Source: Deltaproteobacteria bacterium (lineage in GTDB: Bacteria; Myxococcota_A; Polyangia; GCA-2747355; JADLHG01). From it: DNA of 64,000 nucleotides. The stretch spans positions 1 through 64,000 of the forward strand of contig JADLHG010000043.1 in NCBI GenBank assembly GCA_020848905.1, written 5' to 3'. How positions within the stretch are numbered: the stretch's first letter is position 1; every line of letters starts with the position of its first letter. Under the pieces are notes generated by a model. That model was not told the origin of the DNA. It ran no database searches and worked only from the letters and a program-made list of their open reading frames with translations. The position numbers and the translations under genes were made by a program. Shown one piece after another: positions 41,014 through 48,709 of this stretch.

Positions 41014-42581
41014 CGACGGGGGCCATCTACACGCGGGCCGACTGGCCCTCCGTCCCGGGCGCCACGGGGCGGCGGCGCACGTTGCGGGGCACCGAGGTCG
41101 AGCTCTCGGCCGACGTGGTCATCGTGGGCTCGGGGGCGGGCGGGGCGGTGATGGCGGCCGAGCTCGCCGAGGCGGGCTACGAGGTGCTGGTGCTCGAGGA
41201 GGGCGGCCACCACCGCACGGAAGAGTTCAACGCGCAGGCCGCGGCGATGGTGCGCATGCTCTATCGCGATGGAGGGCTCGGGCTCGCCGTCGGGAACCCG
41301 CCCGTCTTCTTCAGCGAGGGGCGCTGTGTGGGCGGCTCCACCACGGTGAACGGCGGCATGTCCTGGCGCACGCCGGAGGCGATCCTCGCCCGCTGGTCGG
41401 CGGAGCACGGCCTGCCCTGCATCAGCCCCGAGGCGATGGAGCCGTACTTCGCGCGCGTCGAGACATACATCTCGGCCGTGCGGCAGGCCCACGAGACGTT
41501 GAGCCGCGACAACGTGCTGCTCAAGGAGGGGGCCGACCAGAAGGGCTGGCGCCTGATCGAGAACATCCGCAACCAGCTCCACTGCGCCGGCAGCAACAAC
41601 TGCGCGTTCGGCTGCCCGACGGCGGCGAAGCGCTCCACGCTCGTCTCGTATCTGCCACGCGCGCTGGCCTTCGGGGCGCGGGTCTACGCCGACTGCCGGG
41701 TGGAGAAGGTGCTCTTTCGCGGCCAGACCGCCATCGGCGTGCAGGGCCGCGTCGTGGCGCCGAACGGCGAGCTCGACACGCGCTTCACCGTGCGGGCCCG
41801 CGAGGTGATCGTGGCCGGCGGGGCGGTCCAGACGCCGGTCCTGCTCCTGCGCTCCGGCGTGCGCGTCCCGTCGGGAAAGCTCGGCCACAACCTGACGCTG
41901 CACCCGAACGCCAAGCAGGAGGCGATCTTCGACGACCCGGTGGACGGCTGGAAGGGCGCGCATCAGGTCTTCCAGGTGCGCGAGTTCCAGCACGAAGGGA
42001 TGATCATGGCCGCGGTGAACTTGCCGCCGAGTCTGCTGGCCATGACGCTTCCTTATTATGGGCGCGAACTGGGCGAGGCCATGGCCGCGTACAACCACAT
42101 GGTCACGGCGGGCGTGCTGGTCGAGGACACCACCTCGGGGCGCGTGGTGGCGGGGCCCGGCGGGCGGGCGATCGTATTCTACGCCCTGAACGACCACGAC
42201 GCGCAGACCGTGGTGCGAGGCAGCGCGCTCCTTGCTGAGCTCTTCTTTGCGGCGGGCGCGCGGCGCGTGCTCCTGCCCTTTCACGGTGTCCCCGCCCTGA
42301 CGAGCGCCGACGAGGCGCGGCGCCTGCCCATGCAGAACATCCCGAAGGGGGCGATGGAGCTGGCCTCGGTACACGTGATGGGCACGGCGGCGATGGGGGC
42401 CGACGAGCGTCGGCACGTCTGCACCCCTTGGGGGCAGGTGCGCGGCTATCAGCGGCTGCACGTGGCGGACGCGAGCCTCTTTCCCTCGCCGCTCGGCGTG
42501 AATCCGATGGAGACCATCATGGGCCTCGTGACGCGCAACGCAGCGCGGCTCCTCGACGAAGGCCTGGGCCGCGGCGCGTGA
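41010..42581 (+). CDS. GMC-family FAD oxidoreductase
   Basis: The product is 523 residues. FAD site 'ADVVIVGSGAGGAVMAAEL', GMC box 'SEGRCVGGSTTVNGGMSWR', and the C-terminal catalytic His in 'ASVHVMGTAAMG' and 'GVNPMETIMGLVTRNAA' define the family. A cysteine cluster 'CAGSNNCAFGCPTAAK' in the middle is shared with long-chain-alcohol and related oxidoreductases and may be structural or bind a metal. The substrate is an alcohol or sterol, not specified by sequence. No Tat or Sec signal is seen. The small coupled partner upstream suggests a two-subunit dehydrogenase that feeds electrons to a carrier. Confidence 0.9.
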   Translation: MTTGAIYTRADWPSVPGATGRRRTLRGTEVELSADVVIVGSGAGGAVMAAELAEAGYEVLVLEEGGHHRTEEFNAQAAAMVRMLYRDGGLGLAVGNPPVFFSEGRCVGGSTTVNGGMSWRTPEAILARWSAEHGLPCISPEAMEPYFARVETYISAVRQAHETLSRDNVLLKEGADQKGWRLIENIRNQLHCAGSNNCAFGCPTAAKRSTLVSYLPRALAFGARVYADCRVEKVLFRGQTAIGVQGRVVAPNGELDTRFTVRAREVIVAGGAVQTPVLLLRSGVRVPSGKLGHNLTLHPNAKQEAIFDDPVDGWKGAHQVFQVREFQHEGMIMAAVNLPPSLLAMTLPYYGRELGEAMAAYNHMVTAGVLVEDTTSGRVVAGPGGRAIVFYALNDHDAQTVVRGSALLAELFFAAGARRVLLPFHGVPALTSADEARRLPMQNIPKGAMELASVHVMGTAAMGADERRHVCTPWGQVRGYQRLHVADASLFPSPLGVNPMETIMGLVTRNAARLLDEGLGRGA

Positions 42582-42908
42582 CCCCTGGGCTGGCCGCTCC
42601 GGCCACGCGGTGGCCGAGGAGGTCTCTGGCTCAGCTGGTCATGGGCATGAGCGTTGGAGCCCCGACGGTCGATGACGGAACTATCGAAGAATCCACGCGG
42701 CCGGGACGAAGCCTTGCGGCACGGACGTTGCTTACTATCGTGACCATCAAACAACTCGGGAAGTGGGTGGCACGCAAAGGGACGTGGGCACCGGCAGGCG
42801 GCTAGGGCTGCCGCGGGAGCTCGGCGACGAGCCGGGCCTCGCGGGGCCGCCGTGGAAGTAACTGCCGGTGATCCTTGGACGTCGCCGTAGCGCTGCGCGG
42901 CACGAGGC
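42582..42908. other. Intergenic region, no convincing gene
   Basis: The 327 bp between the GMC oxidoreductase and the class III aminotransferase hold only GC-artefact frames. One plus-strand frame ends with 'IKQLGKWVARKGTW' near 42750-42790, which looks protein-like but has no start or homology I recognise; it could be a degraded gene end. No tRNA or terminator was identified. Confidence 0.4.
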
Positions 42909-44582
42909 TTGCTCTCATGGGCCTCCGTGCGGTCGGCGCCACGACGTCCAAATCAACCCCGGTGCGGTGCGGCCGCGGAAAATCAACCCCGGTGCGGGGG
43001 GCGGTGGTGCGTCGCGTGGGTCCTGGCGCTTGCGCTGGCTGCGCCGGGGATCGCGGCGGCCCGACATCGCGACCCGCGCGGGGGTGCAGCCGCCGAAGGC
43101 GCGGCCACGGGTGAGAAGCGCTCGCGTCCGCCGGCGCACCGCATCTTCGGGCAAGGACGAGCGCCGGACCCGCAGCATCCGCAGAGGCGGCAGGTCTCGC
43201 CCGAAGCGCTCCTCCGCGCCACGGTGCGTCTGCTCGGCGGTGACGACCTCGCGACACTCCCCCGCCACGTCCGCATCGCCCTGTCCAAGGCGGCTGGGCG
43301 CAGTCCGGCGGCGTTGCGACAGCCAAAGGTGCAGCTCGGACTTCTGGGAATCCTCGAGGAACGCCTCGATGGCGTCGTCTACGAGCGCATCGTGGGGCAG
43401 CAGGTGGCCGCGGCGAAACGCGCGGCGCAGCGGCTCGACGGTAAGTCCAGGTCCTCGTACGCGCGGGACGACCTCCACGACATGATGCGCGGCTGGGGCT
43501 TCATGCTCCTGCCCGAGAACGACCCGACCTTCTACGAGCCCCGTTATCTCGCCAGTTTGCTCCGCGAGAGCGGCCAGACCGGCGGGCAGTTCGTTCATCG
43601 CACCCCCTCCTCCGCGGGCGAGCGGTTTCGGACGGCGTGGGCCCGCCTCGCCCCGGCCAACACGTCCCCCATCGCCTTCACCACTACCGGCTCCGACGCC
43701 AACAACCTGCTCTACGACATCGCGCGAAGTGTGAAGGGACCCTCGGCCGAGATCCTCGCCCTGGACGGGGTGTACGGAGGGGCCCGCGGCAAGGCGGCCG
43801 AGCTCGGCTTCATGCACAACAACCACCAGTATGCCGACCTCCGGATCGTGAGCCCGCATTCGTACTACTTCAAGCCCACCGACGCGGCGGAGATCCAGCG
43901 TCTCGAGGTGCTGGAGGAGAAGGCCCTCGCTCAGATCGCCGACAGGGTCAACCAGGGAAAGAAACCGATCGGGGGCCTGCTCCTCGAGCCGATCGTGGGT
44001 GCCCGCGGCGTGCTCTTCTATCGCCCCGAGTTCCTGAAGAAGCTCCGCGAGCTCTGCGACCAGCTCCGCATCCCGATCTTCGCCGACGAGATCCTCACCG
44101 GAGGAGGGCGTACGGGCCGCTTCTTCGCGTACCAGCACTACGACGGCTTCGAGCCCGACTTCATCACCTTCGGCAAGGGGCTGCAGATCGCGGGCGTCGC
44201 GAGGGTCTCGCGGCACGGCCAGGGCTACTACGCCAACTGGAGCGGTACGACTACCGACGGCTCGCAGGAGGCGTTGCTCAAGGGGGCGCAGGTGCTGAAC
44301 CGCATCGCCGACGGCAACCTGATGGAGAACGCTCGCGTGATGGGTGACTACCTTCTGACGAAGCTCCGCGAGCGGCTTCCCGCTCCGCCCGGAGTGATGC
44401 CCGCCGTGAATCCGTACGCGAACGGCGACGGCCCCGTGCGAGGAATGGGTCTGCTGCTGCTGTGCCCGAGGTCCGGAGTCCTCCCGGTGGATGGTGCGAT
44501 GGGACGCCTGATGCCCTACCTCACCATCACCAGGGCCGAGATCGACCGACTGGCGCGCGAGGCGGGGTCAGGGCGCCGCTGA
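42909..44582 (+). CDS. Class III aminotransferase-fold PLP enzyme with apparent signal peptide
   Basis: The frame encodes up to 557 residues; the start is uncertain (TTG 42909 or GTG 42927). Residues about 33-52 ('WCVAWVLALALAAPGIAAA') look like a signal peptide, preceded by a repeat-encoded 'NQPRCG' doublet. The PLP domain shows 'FTTTGSDANNLLYDIAR', 'LALDGVYGGARGKAAEL', 'IGGLLLEPIVGARGVLF', 'IFADEILTGGGRTGRFF' (PLP Asp) and Schiff-base Lys423 in 'ITFGKGLQIAG'. An N-terminal helical region of about 100 residues is additional to standard enzymes. A secreted class III PLP enzyme would be unusual. Substrate unknown. No partner gene adjoins it. Confidence 0.8.
   Translation: MLSWASVRSAPRRPNQPRCGAAAENQPRCGGRWCVAWVLALALAAPGIAAARHRDPRGGAAAEGAATGEKRSRPPAHRIFGQGRAPDPQHPQRRQVSPEALLRATVRLLGGDDLATLPRHVRIALSKAAGRSPAALRQPKVQLGLLGILEERLDGVVYERIVGQQVAAAKRAAQRLDGKSRSSYARDDLHDMMRGWGFMLLPENDPTFYEPRYLASLLRESGQTGGQFVHRTPSSAGERFRTAWARLAPANTSPIAFTTTGSDANNLLYDIARSVKGPSAEILALDGVYGGARGKAAELGFMHNNHQYADLRIVSPHSYYFKPTDAAEIQRLEVLEEKALAQIADRVNQGKKPIGGLLLEPIVGARGVLFYRPEFLKKLRELCDQLRIPIFADEILTGGGRTGRFFAYQHYDGFEPDFITFGKGLQIAGVARVSRHGQGYYANWSGTTTDGSQEALLKGAQVLNRIADGNLMENARVMGDYLLTKLRERLPAPPGVMPAVNPYANGDGPVRGMGLLLLCPRSGVLPVDGAMGRLMPYLTITRAEIDRLAREAGSGRR
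42950..42997 (+). repeat. Two 18-bp direct repeats, 30-bp period
   Basis: AAATCAACCCCGGTGCGG occurs at 42950-42967 and again at 42980-42997. The copies lie at the very start of the class III aminotransferase frame, just before the signal-peptide codons. They may be a regulator-binding pair in a 5' leader, if the true start is further downstream, or a coding duplication. Confidence 0.75.
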
Positions 44583-44597
44583 GCCTCCCGCCCGCGC

Positions 44598-45599
44598 TCA
44601 GGGTCCCGGCTGTCCCATCGTACGGTCTCCCGGCTTCGTCTCGGGTGTCGGGAGCAGGGCGCGGAAGACGAGGCCGACCGACGCCACGGCGGGCTTTCCA
44701 TCCGTGGGCTTCGGCCAGACCCAGGTGAGAGCCCGCGCCTTGATGCAGTCGTCGATGGCGCGCGCGCCGAGGGTGCTGGAGACGATCACGCTCTTCGCCG
44801 ATTTCCCCTCGGCGTCGACCGTCACCTGGAGGGTGACCTTGCCGTTCGACCAGCTCGCGCGCCGGACCATCTCCCGTTCGTAGCAGTACCGGAGCTCTGC
44901 GCCGCGCCGGCGCACGATCCGGAGAACAACCGGCGCGGGCAGCTCGCCGCGCACGACGGGCTCTTCGACGCTGAGCTGCGCGCTGCGCGTCCGGCGCAAG
45001 GCGCCGATCCCGCGGCCGGAACCGTAGCCGCTCCCGTAGCCGCCCCCGCTTCCCCGTCCAAGGGTGCCGATGCGGCCGAGACCGATCGTCCCTTCGCCGG
45101 TGCCGCCGCCACCCCGCCCCGTACCGCGGAGGCCGAGTCCTCCGGCGCTCTGCGGGGCTCGCAGCACCGCCGCGCGCCGCGTGAACCGCGCGCTACCGCT
45201 CCAGGCGGCGCTGGCCGGAGCGAAGCTCCAGCCGCGGGCCTCGCGCGCGAGACAGCTCGCCGCCGAGGCCGAGAGCTCTCGCGGGCCGGAGAGGCTGACC
45301 TGCGCCACCTTGCCGTCCGCGGCGATCGCGAGTCGCAGGCTGAACTCCACGTCCGCGTTGCTGACGCCGCTCTCGGCCACGAGCAGGCACGCCTCGAGGA
45401 GCCGCCGCTTGAGCCGGGCCACGCTCCGCAGCGCGTCGGTCCGTCCGGCGAGGGTGGCCGAGGCGCTCTCGACTACAAGCTCGCGCGAGTCGCCCTTCGC
45501 CGCGCCAGCGCTCGGCGGACCGGCGAGACAGGCGAGGCAGGCGAGCAGGCCGCAGGCGGCGAACCACCTTCCGGCGAGCGTCTTCGGGAGCCGTCGCAT
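44598..45599 (-). CDS. AgmX/PglI C-terminal domain (TonB-like) protein
   Basis: The 333-residue exported protein has a signal 'GLLACLACLAGPPSAGAA', two small alpha/beta modules and a Gly-rich hinge ('GGLGLRGTGRGGGGTGEG', 'GSGGGYGSGYGSGRG'). The N-terminal module ('GKVAQVSLSGPRELSASAAS') and the C-terminal AgmX/PglI domain ('ELRYCYEREMVRR', 'GKVTLQVTVDAEGKSAKSV', 'DDCIKARALTWVWPKPTDG') both have the TonB-C-like strand pattern with a conserved Cys pair. Such proteins are linked to gliding/adventurous motility and cell-surface machinery in myxobacteria. Its ATG lies only 28 bp downstream of tRNA-Met on the same strand, so it may be co-transcribed. Confidence 0.85.
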   Translation of the reverse strand: MRRLPKTLAGRWFAACGLLACLACLAGPPSAGAAKGDSRELVVESASATLAGRTDALRSVARLKRRLLEACLLVAESGVSNADVEFSLRLAIAADGKVAQVSLSGPRELSASAASCLAREARGWSFAPASAAWSGSARFTRRAAVLRAPQSAGGLGLRGTGRGGGGTGEGTIGLGRIGTLGRGSGGGYGSGYGSGRGIGALRRTRSAQLSVEEPVVRGELPAPVVLRIVRRRGAELRYCYEREMVRRASWSNGKVTLQVTVDAEGKSAKSVIVSSTLGARAIDDCIKARALTWVWPKPTDGKPAVASVGLVFRALLPTPETKPGDRTMGQPGP

Positions 45600-45627
45600 G
45601 GCGCGAACCTCGTCGATGATGGGGTAG

Positions 45628-45701
45628 TAGCTGGGGGCGGACTCGAACCGCCGACCTAGGGATTATGAGACCCTCGCTCTAACCACCTGAGCTACCCAGC
45701 C
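45628..45701 (-). tRNA. tRNA-Met (CAT), elongator type
   Basis: Read on the minus strand it folds into a complete cloverleaf of 74 nt: acceptor GGCTGGG/CCCAGCT (first pair G-U), D-arm GCTC...GAGC, anticodon loop CTCATAA (CAT), T-arm GGCGG/CCGCC with TTCGAGT. The discriminator is A, and CCA is not encoded. The GG at 1-2 and the D-loop resemble elongator tRNA-Met; tRNA-Ile2 (lysidine-modified CAT) cannot be fully excluded. Positions 31 and 39 form a T-T mismatch in the anticodon stem. Confidence 0.95.
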
Positions 45702-45715
45702 ACGCTACGGCCCCC

Positions 45716-45743
45716 TTTTTAATCCATCTGGTGCGGGAGTCAA
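45716..45743 (-). promoter_or_regulatory. Promoter of tRNA-Met
   Basis: On the minus strand TTGACT (45743-45738), a 16-bp spacer and TAAAAA (45721-45716) lie 14 bases before the tRNA 5' end. Spacing and position fit a stable-RNA promoter. The AgmX/PglI gene immediately downstream of the tRNA could be read from it. Confidence 0.6.
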
Positions 45744-45776
45744 CACCCCGCGTAGCATGGGGCGGGCGAGGTTTCG

Positions 45777-47528
45777 GTGAGCGACGAGCGCGTTGTCCTC
45801 GGTATCAACTGTGCGTACCACGAAAGCGCCGCAGCGCTGCTCCGCGGCGGCGAGCTGGTCTTCGCCGTCGAGGAGGAGCGGCTGAGCCGCGTGAAGCACG
45901 CCAAGCCGGCGCGGGTGGACAACGCCGACGCGCTGCCCTTCGCGGCGATCGGCGAGTGTCTACGCGCCGGGGGTGTCTCGCTCGGGGAGGTGGACGCCGT
46001 CGGGTTTTCCCTAGAGCCGGGTCGGCGCGTGGCCCTCGTAGGGCGGGACCCCTATCCCCTGGCCGATCCGCGGGGCTTCGGCAGCGCCGAGGGAGAGGCG
46101 CTCTTCGACGCCGGGGTTCGGCGCTCGGCCGAGCTGCTCGCGGAACACGCGGGCGTTCCGGGCTTCGGCTCGCGCGTACGGTTCCTGCCGCACCACCTGT
46201 GCCACGCGGCGAGCGCCTATCTCGGCGGGCCGTTTTCGCGGGCCGCGGTGCTCGTCCTCGACGGGATCGGCGAGGAGGCGACGGGCTGGCTCGGGCTGGG
46301 CGAGGAGGGTGCGCTGACCCGTCTCGAGGAGCTCCCGTACCCGCACTCCATCGGGCTCCTCTGGGAACAGCTCGCGCTCTACCTCGGCCTCGGGGCCTAC
46401 GACGCGGGCAAGGCCATGGGGCTCGCGGCGTGCGGCGACGCGACGCGACCGGCGGCGGCGCTCGACCGGCTCTTTCGCGTGGTGGACCCGGACGGGCGGG
46501 ACGAGACGGGCCCACCCTACGTCGTCGACGCCGAGCTCGCGCGCCTGCGCGGAGATCTCTCCGGCTTCGAGGCGCTCTTTGGGCCCCGCGCCGCGCCGAA
46601 CGGTGGGTCGCCCGACGAGCAGCCGCACCTCTGCGACCTGGCGGCCGCCATCCAGCGCCGCACCGAGGAGGCGCTTCTGGCCTGCGCGCGACGCCTCGCG
46701 AGGCGCACGCACGCGAGCGCGCTCTGCTACGCGGGGGGCGTGGCGCTCAACTGCGTGGCCAACGCGCGCCTCGAGCGCGAGGGGCCGTTCGAGGCGATCT
46801 ACGTGCCAGGCCCGGCGCACGACGCCGGGACCGCCCTCGGCGCGGCGCTCCTGCTCGGGGGCGCGCGTCCGCGGCCGGAACCCCTCTCTCCGCTCGTAGG
46901 CCCGGACTACGACGACGCGCGGCTCGAGCGGGCGCTCCGCGGCTCGACGTTCCTCGTGGAGCCCCTCGCCGACCCTTCCGCGCGGGCCGCCGAGCTCGTG
47001 GCGGCCGGAGAGATCGTGGGGTGGTTTCACGGGCGCCTCGAGCTCGGACCCCGGGCCCTCGGCAGCCGTTCGCTCCTCGCCGATCCGCGGCGCCTCGACA
47101 TGCGCGAGCGCCTGAACCGTCAGGTCAAGCACCGCGAGCTTTTTCGCCCCTTCGCCGCCTCGTGCCTCGAGGAGGCGCTCGACGCGTGGTTCGAGGTCCC
47201 CGTGCGCGAGGGCCCGGGCGCCGAGGCCTCGCGGGAGCTGATGCTGCTCGCCTACCCTGTCCGCGCGGAGCGTCGCGCGCAGATCCCGGCCGTGGTGCAC
47301 CGCGACGGCACCTGTCGCATCCAGACGGTCGATGCGTTGCGCCAACCGGCCTACCACGCGCTGCTGGCGCGCTTCTTCGCCCTGACCGGCGTGCCCCTGG
47401 TGCTGAACACCTCGTTCAACGACAGCGAGCCGATCGTCTGCAGCCCCGAGGACGCGCTCGCGACCTTCGGGCGCACGGAGATCGACGCCCTCGTGATCGG
47501 AGACCGCCTCGTGCGGCGGCGCCCCTGA
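45777..47528 (+). CDS. NodU/CmcH-family carbamoyltransferase
   Basis: The 583-residue protein starts at GTG 45777. The N-terminal Kae1-like domain has 'VLGINCAYHESAAALL', 'FAVEEERLSRVKH', the metal-binding 'LPHHLCHAASAY', 'VLVLDGIGEEATGWLG' and 'LGLGAYDAGKAMGLAACGD'. The C-terminal YrdC-like half has 'LCYAGGVALNCVANARL', 'VPGPAHDAGTALGAALL', 'ELGPRALGSRSLLADPR', 'FRPFAASCLEEA' and 'PLVLNTSFNDSEPIVCSPED'. The family uses carbamoyl phosphate and ATP to make carbamoyl-AMP and transfers carbamoyl to an OH, as in antibiotics or Nod factors. The partner gene, one base downstream, is an atypical radical SAM protein. No biosynthetic cluster surrounds them. Confidence 0.92.
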   Translation: MSDERVVLGINCAYHESAAALLRGGELVFAVEEERLSRVKHAKPARVDNADALPFAAIGECLRAGGVSLGEVDAVGFSLEPGRRVALVGRDPYPLADPRGFGSAEGEALFDAGVRRSAELLAEHAGVPGFGSRVRFLPHHLCHAASAYLGGPFSRAAVLVLDGIGEEATGWLGLGEEGALTRLEELPYPHSIGLLWEQLALYLGLGAYDAGKAMGLAACGDATRPAAALDRLFRVVDPDGRDETGPPYVVDAELARLRGDLSGFEALFGPRAAPNGGSPDEQPHLCDLAAAIQRRTEEALLACARRLARRTHASALCYAGGVALNCVANARLEREGPFEAIYVPGPAHDAGTALGAALLLGGARPRPEPLSPLVGPDYDDARLERALRGSTFLVEPLADPSARAAELVAAGEIVGWFHGRLELGPRALGSRSLLADPRRLDMRERLNRQVKHRELFRPFAASCLEEALDAWFEVPVREGPGAEASRELMLLAYPVRAERRAQIPAVVHRDGTCRIQTVDALRQPAYHALLARFFALTGVPLVLNTSFNDSEPIVCSPEDALATFGRTEIDALVIGDRLVRRRP

Positions 47529-47529
47529 A

Positions 47530-48513
47530 ATGCGGCGCCTCGGTGTGCCCGCGGACGAGCTGCTCTTCTCGCCGGCCGTGGATCGCTACGGCGCGCGCCT
47601 GGCCCTGGTCTTCGGCAACCAGGCGCCGGACGGCCTCTGCCCCTATTTCCGCGCGGGCGGCTGTCTGCACTGCGACATCGGCGCCGGGGAGGGACGGGCC
47701 TTCACGCTCGAGGAGAACCGCGCCCGGCTGCGCTGGTTTCACGGGCACTACGCGACGCTCCTGCCCGAGCTCGCGCACCTCGTGGTCTACGACTCGGGGT
47801 CGGTCCTGAACCCGCGCGAGCTGCCCGCCGAGTTCCTGGACGAGCTCTTCGTCTGGGCGCGAACGCTTCCCGCGTTGCGCGCGCTCTCGCTCGACTCGCG
47901 GGAGGCCTTCGTGCGCGGCGACCGGCTCGTGGCGCTCGCGGAGCGGGCAGGAGACGCGATCGCGGTGCGTCCGATCCTGGGGCTCGAGACGAGTGACGAC
48001 CACCGGCGCGACGGACTCCTGCGCAAGCGTATGCCCCGGCGCGCGGTGCTCCGGGCCTTCGACGAGGTGGCTCGCGCGGCCGAGCGCGTGGGCGGCGGGC
48101 GCGTCGGCCTGGACGTGAACCTGGTCGTGGCCGGTCCCGGAACGGACGCGGCCTCGGCGGCCGAGGATGCGGCGGCCACCGCGCGCTTTGCCTTCGCCGA
48201 GGGGGGCGCGCGCGGGCTCTCTGTGGACCTGAACCTCCACCCCTACTATCCGAGCGGGCGCGGCCGGGCGGCCTTTCCCGACCATCCCCGGTGCGCGCTC
48301 CCCACCCTCGTCGAGGCGCTCGAGGCCATCCTGCGCGAGCGGGCGGAGCGGATGCCCGCGGCGGGCCTCTTCATCGGCTGGGAGGACGAGGGGCACGACA
48401 CCGAGGGTTCGCAGCGGGCCCTCGATGGTATGCGGCTCGCCGCGATGATCGATCGCTTCAACGCCGCGCCCAGCGCGGAGCTTCTGCAGAGCCTGCGCGA
48501 GCCCTCTCGGTAG
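47530..48513 (+). CDS. Radical SAM protein with C-x7-C-x2-C motif (archaeosine RaSEA/TIGR01210-like)
   Basis: The 327-residue protein has Cys37, Cys45 and Cys48 in 'LCPYFRAGGCLHCDIG', a non-canonical C-x7-C-x2-C cluster motif in place of CxxxCxxC. The remaining fold is radical SAM-like: 'LVVYDSGSVLNPREL', 'ALSLDSREAFV', 'VRPILGLETSDDHRRDGLL', 'DVNLVVAGPGTD' and 'LSVDLNLHPYYP'. This pattern resembles the Elp3/MiaB-related TIGR01210/RaSEA group, whose archaeal members act on modified tRNA bases. Its ATG follows the carbamoyltransferase stop by one base, so the two enzymes probably act on one product. Substrate unknown. Confidence 0.78.
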   Translation: MRRLGVPADELLFSPAVDRYGARLALVFGNQAPDGLCPYFRAGGCLHCDIGAGEGRAFTLEENRARLRWFHGHYATLLPELAHLVVYDSGSVLNPRELPAEFLDELFVWARTLPALRALSLDSREAFVRGDRLVALAERAGDAIAVRPILGLETSDDHRRDGLLRKRMPRRAVLRAFDEVARAAERVGGGRVGLDVNLVVAGPGTDAASAAEDAAATARFAFAEGGARGLSVDLNLHPYYPSGRGRAAFPDHPRCALPTLVEALEAILRERAERMPAAGLFIGWEDEGHDTEGSQRALDGMRLAAMIDRFNAAPSAELLQSLREPSR

Positions 48514-48562
48514 CGCTCGCGATGCGTCCCGACCCGCGGGTGGCTGCGACAACTTGCCCGAT

Positions 48563-48584
48563 GCGGCACTTTGCCTAGTGCCGC
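48563..48584. repeat. Perfect 8-bp inverted repeat downstream of the radical SAM gene
   Basis: GCGGCACT (48563-48570) and AGTGCCGC (48577-48584) form a perfect stem with a 6-base loop, 50 bp after the radical SAM stop. No T-run follows, so it could be a weak terminator for the two-gene unit or an operator for the lipoprotein at 48710. Confidence 0.4.
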
Positions 48585-48709
48585 GCACGCGCGGACCTTG
48601 ATACAGGCAAGCGAGACGATGACGGGCGGGCGCGTCGCGCACGCCTAGAAGACTCCTCCAGTGAGTTGACCGCGGGCGCGAGCCGCCGCCCGAACAGGAG
48701 ACGTGCGTC

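Noticed and set aside
42428-42805. Plus-strand ORF ending 'IKQLGKWVARKGTW' as a transposase remnant
   Set aside because: The short end looks protein-like but I could not match it to any family, and most of the frame overlaps the GMC gene.
45628-45701. tRNA-Ile2 (CAT, lysidine) instead of tRNA-Met
   Set aside because: D-arm and acceptor start resemble elongator tRNA-Met more closely, but the distinction is not absolute.
48563-48584. Inverted repeat as a Rho-independent terminator
   Set aside because: Perfect stem but no T-tract on either side, so it is reported only as a repeat.
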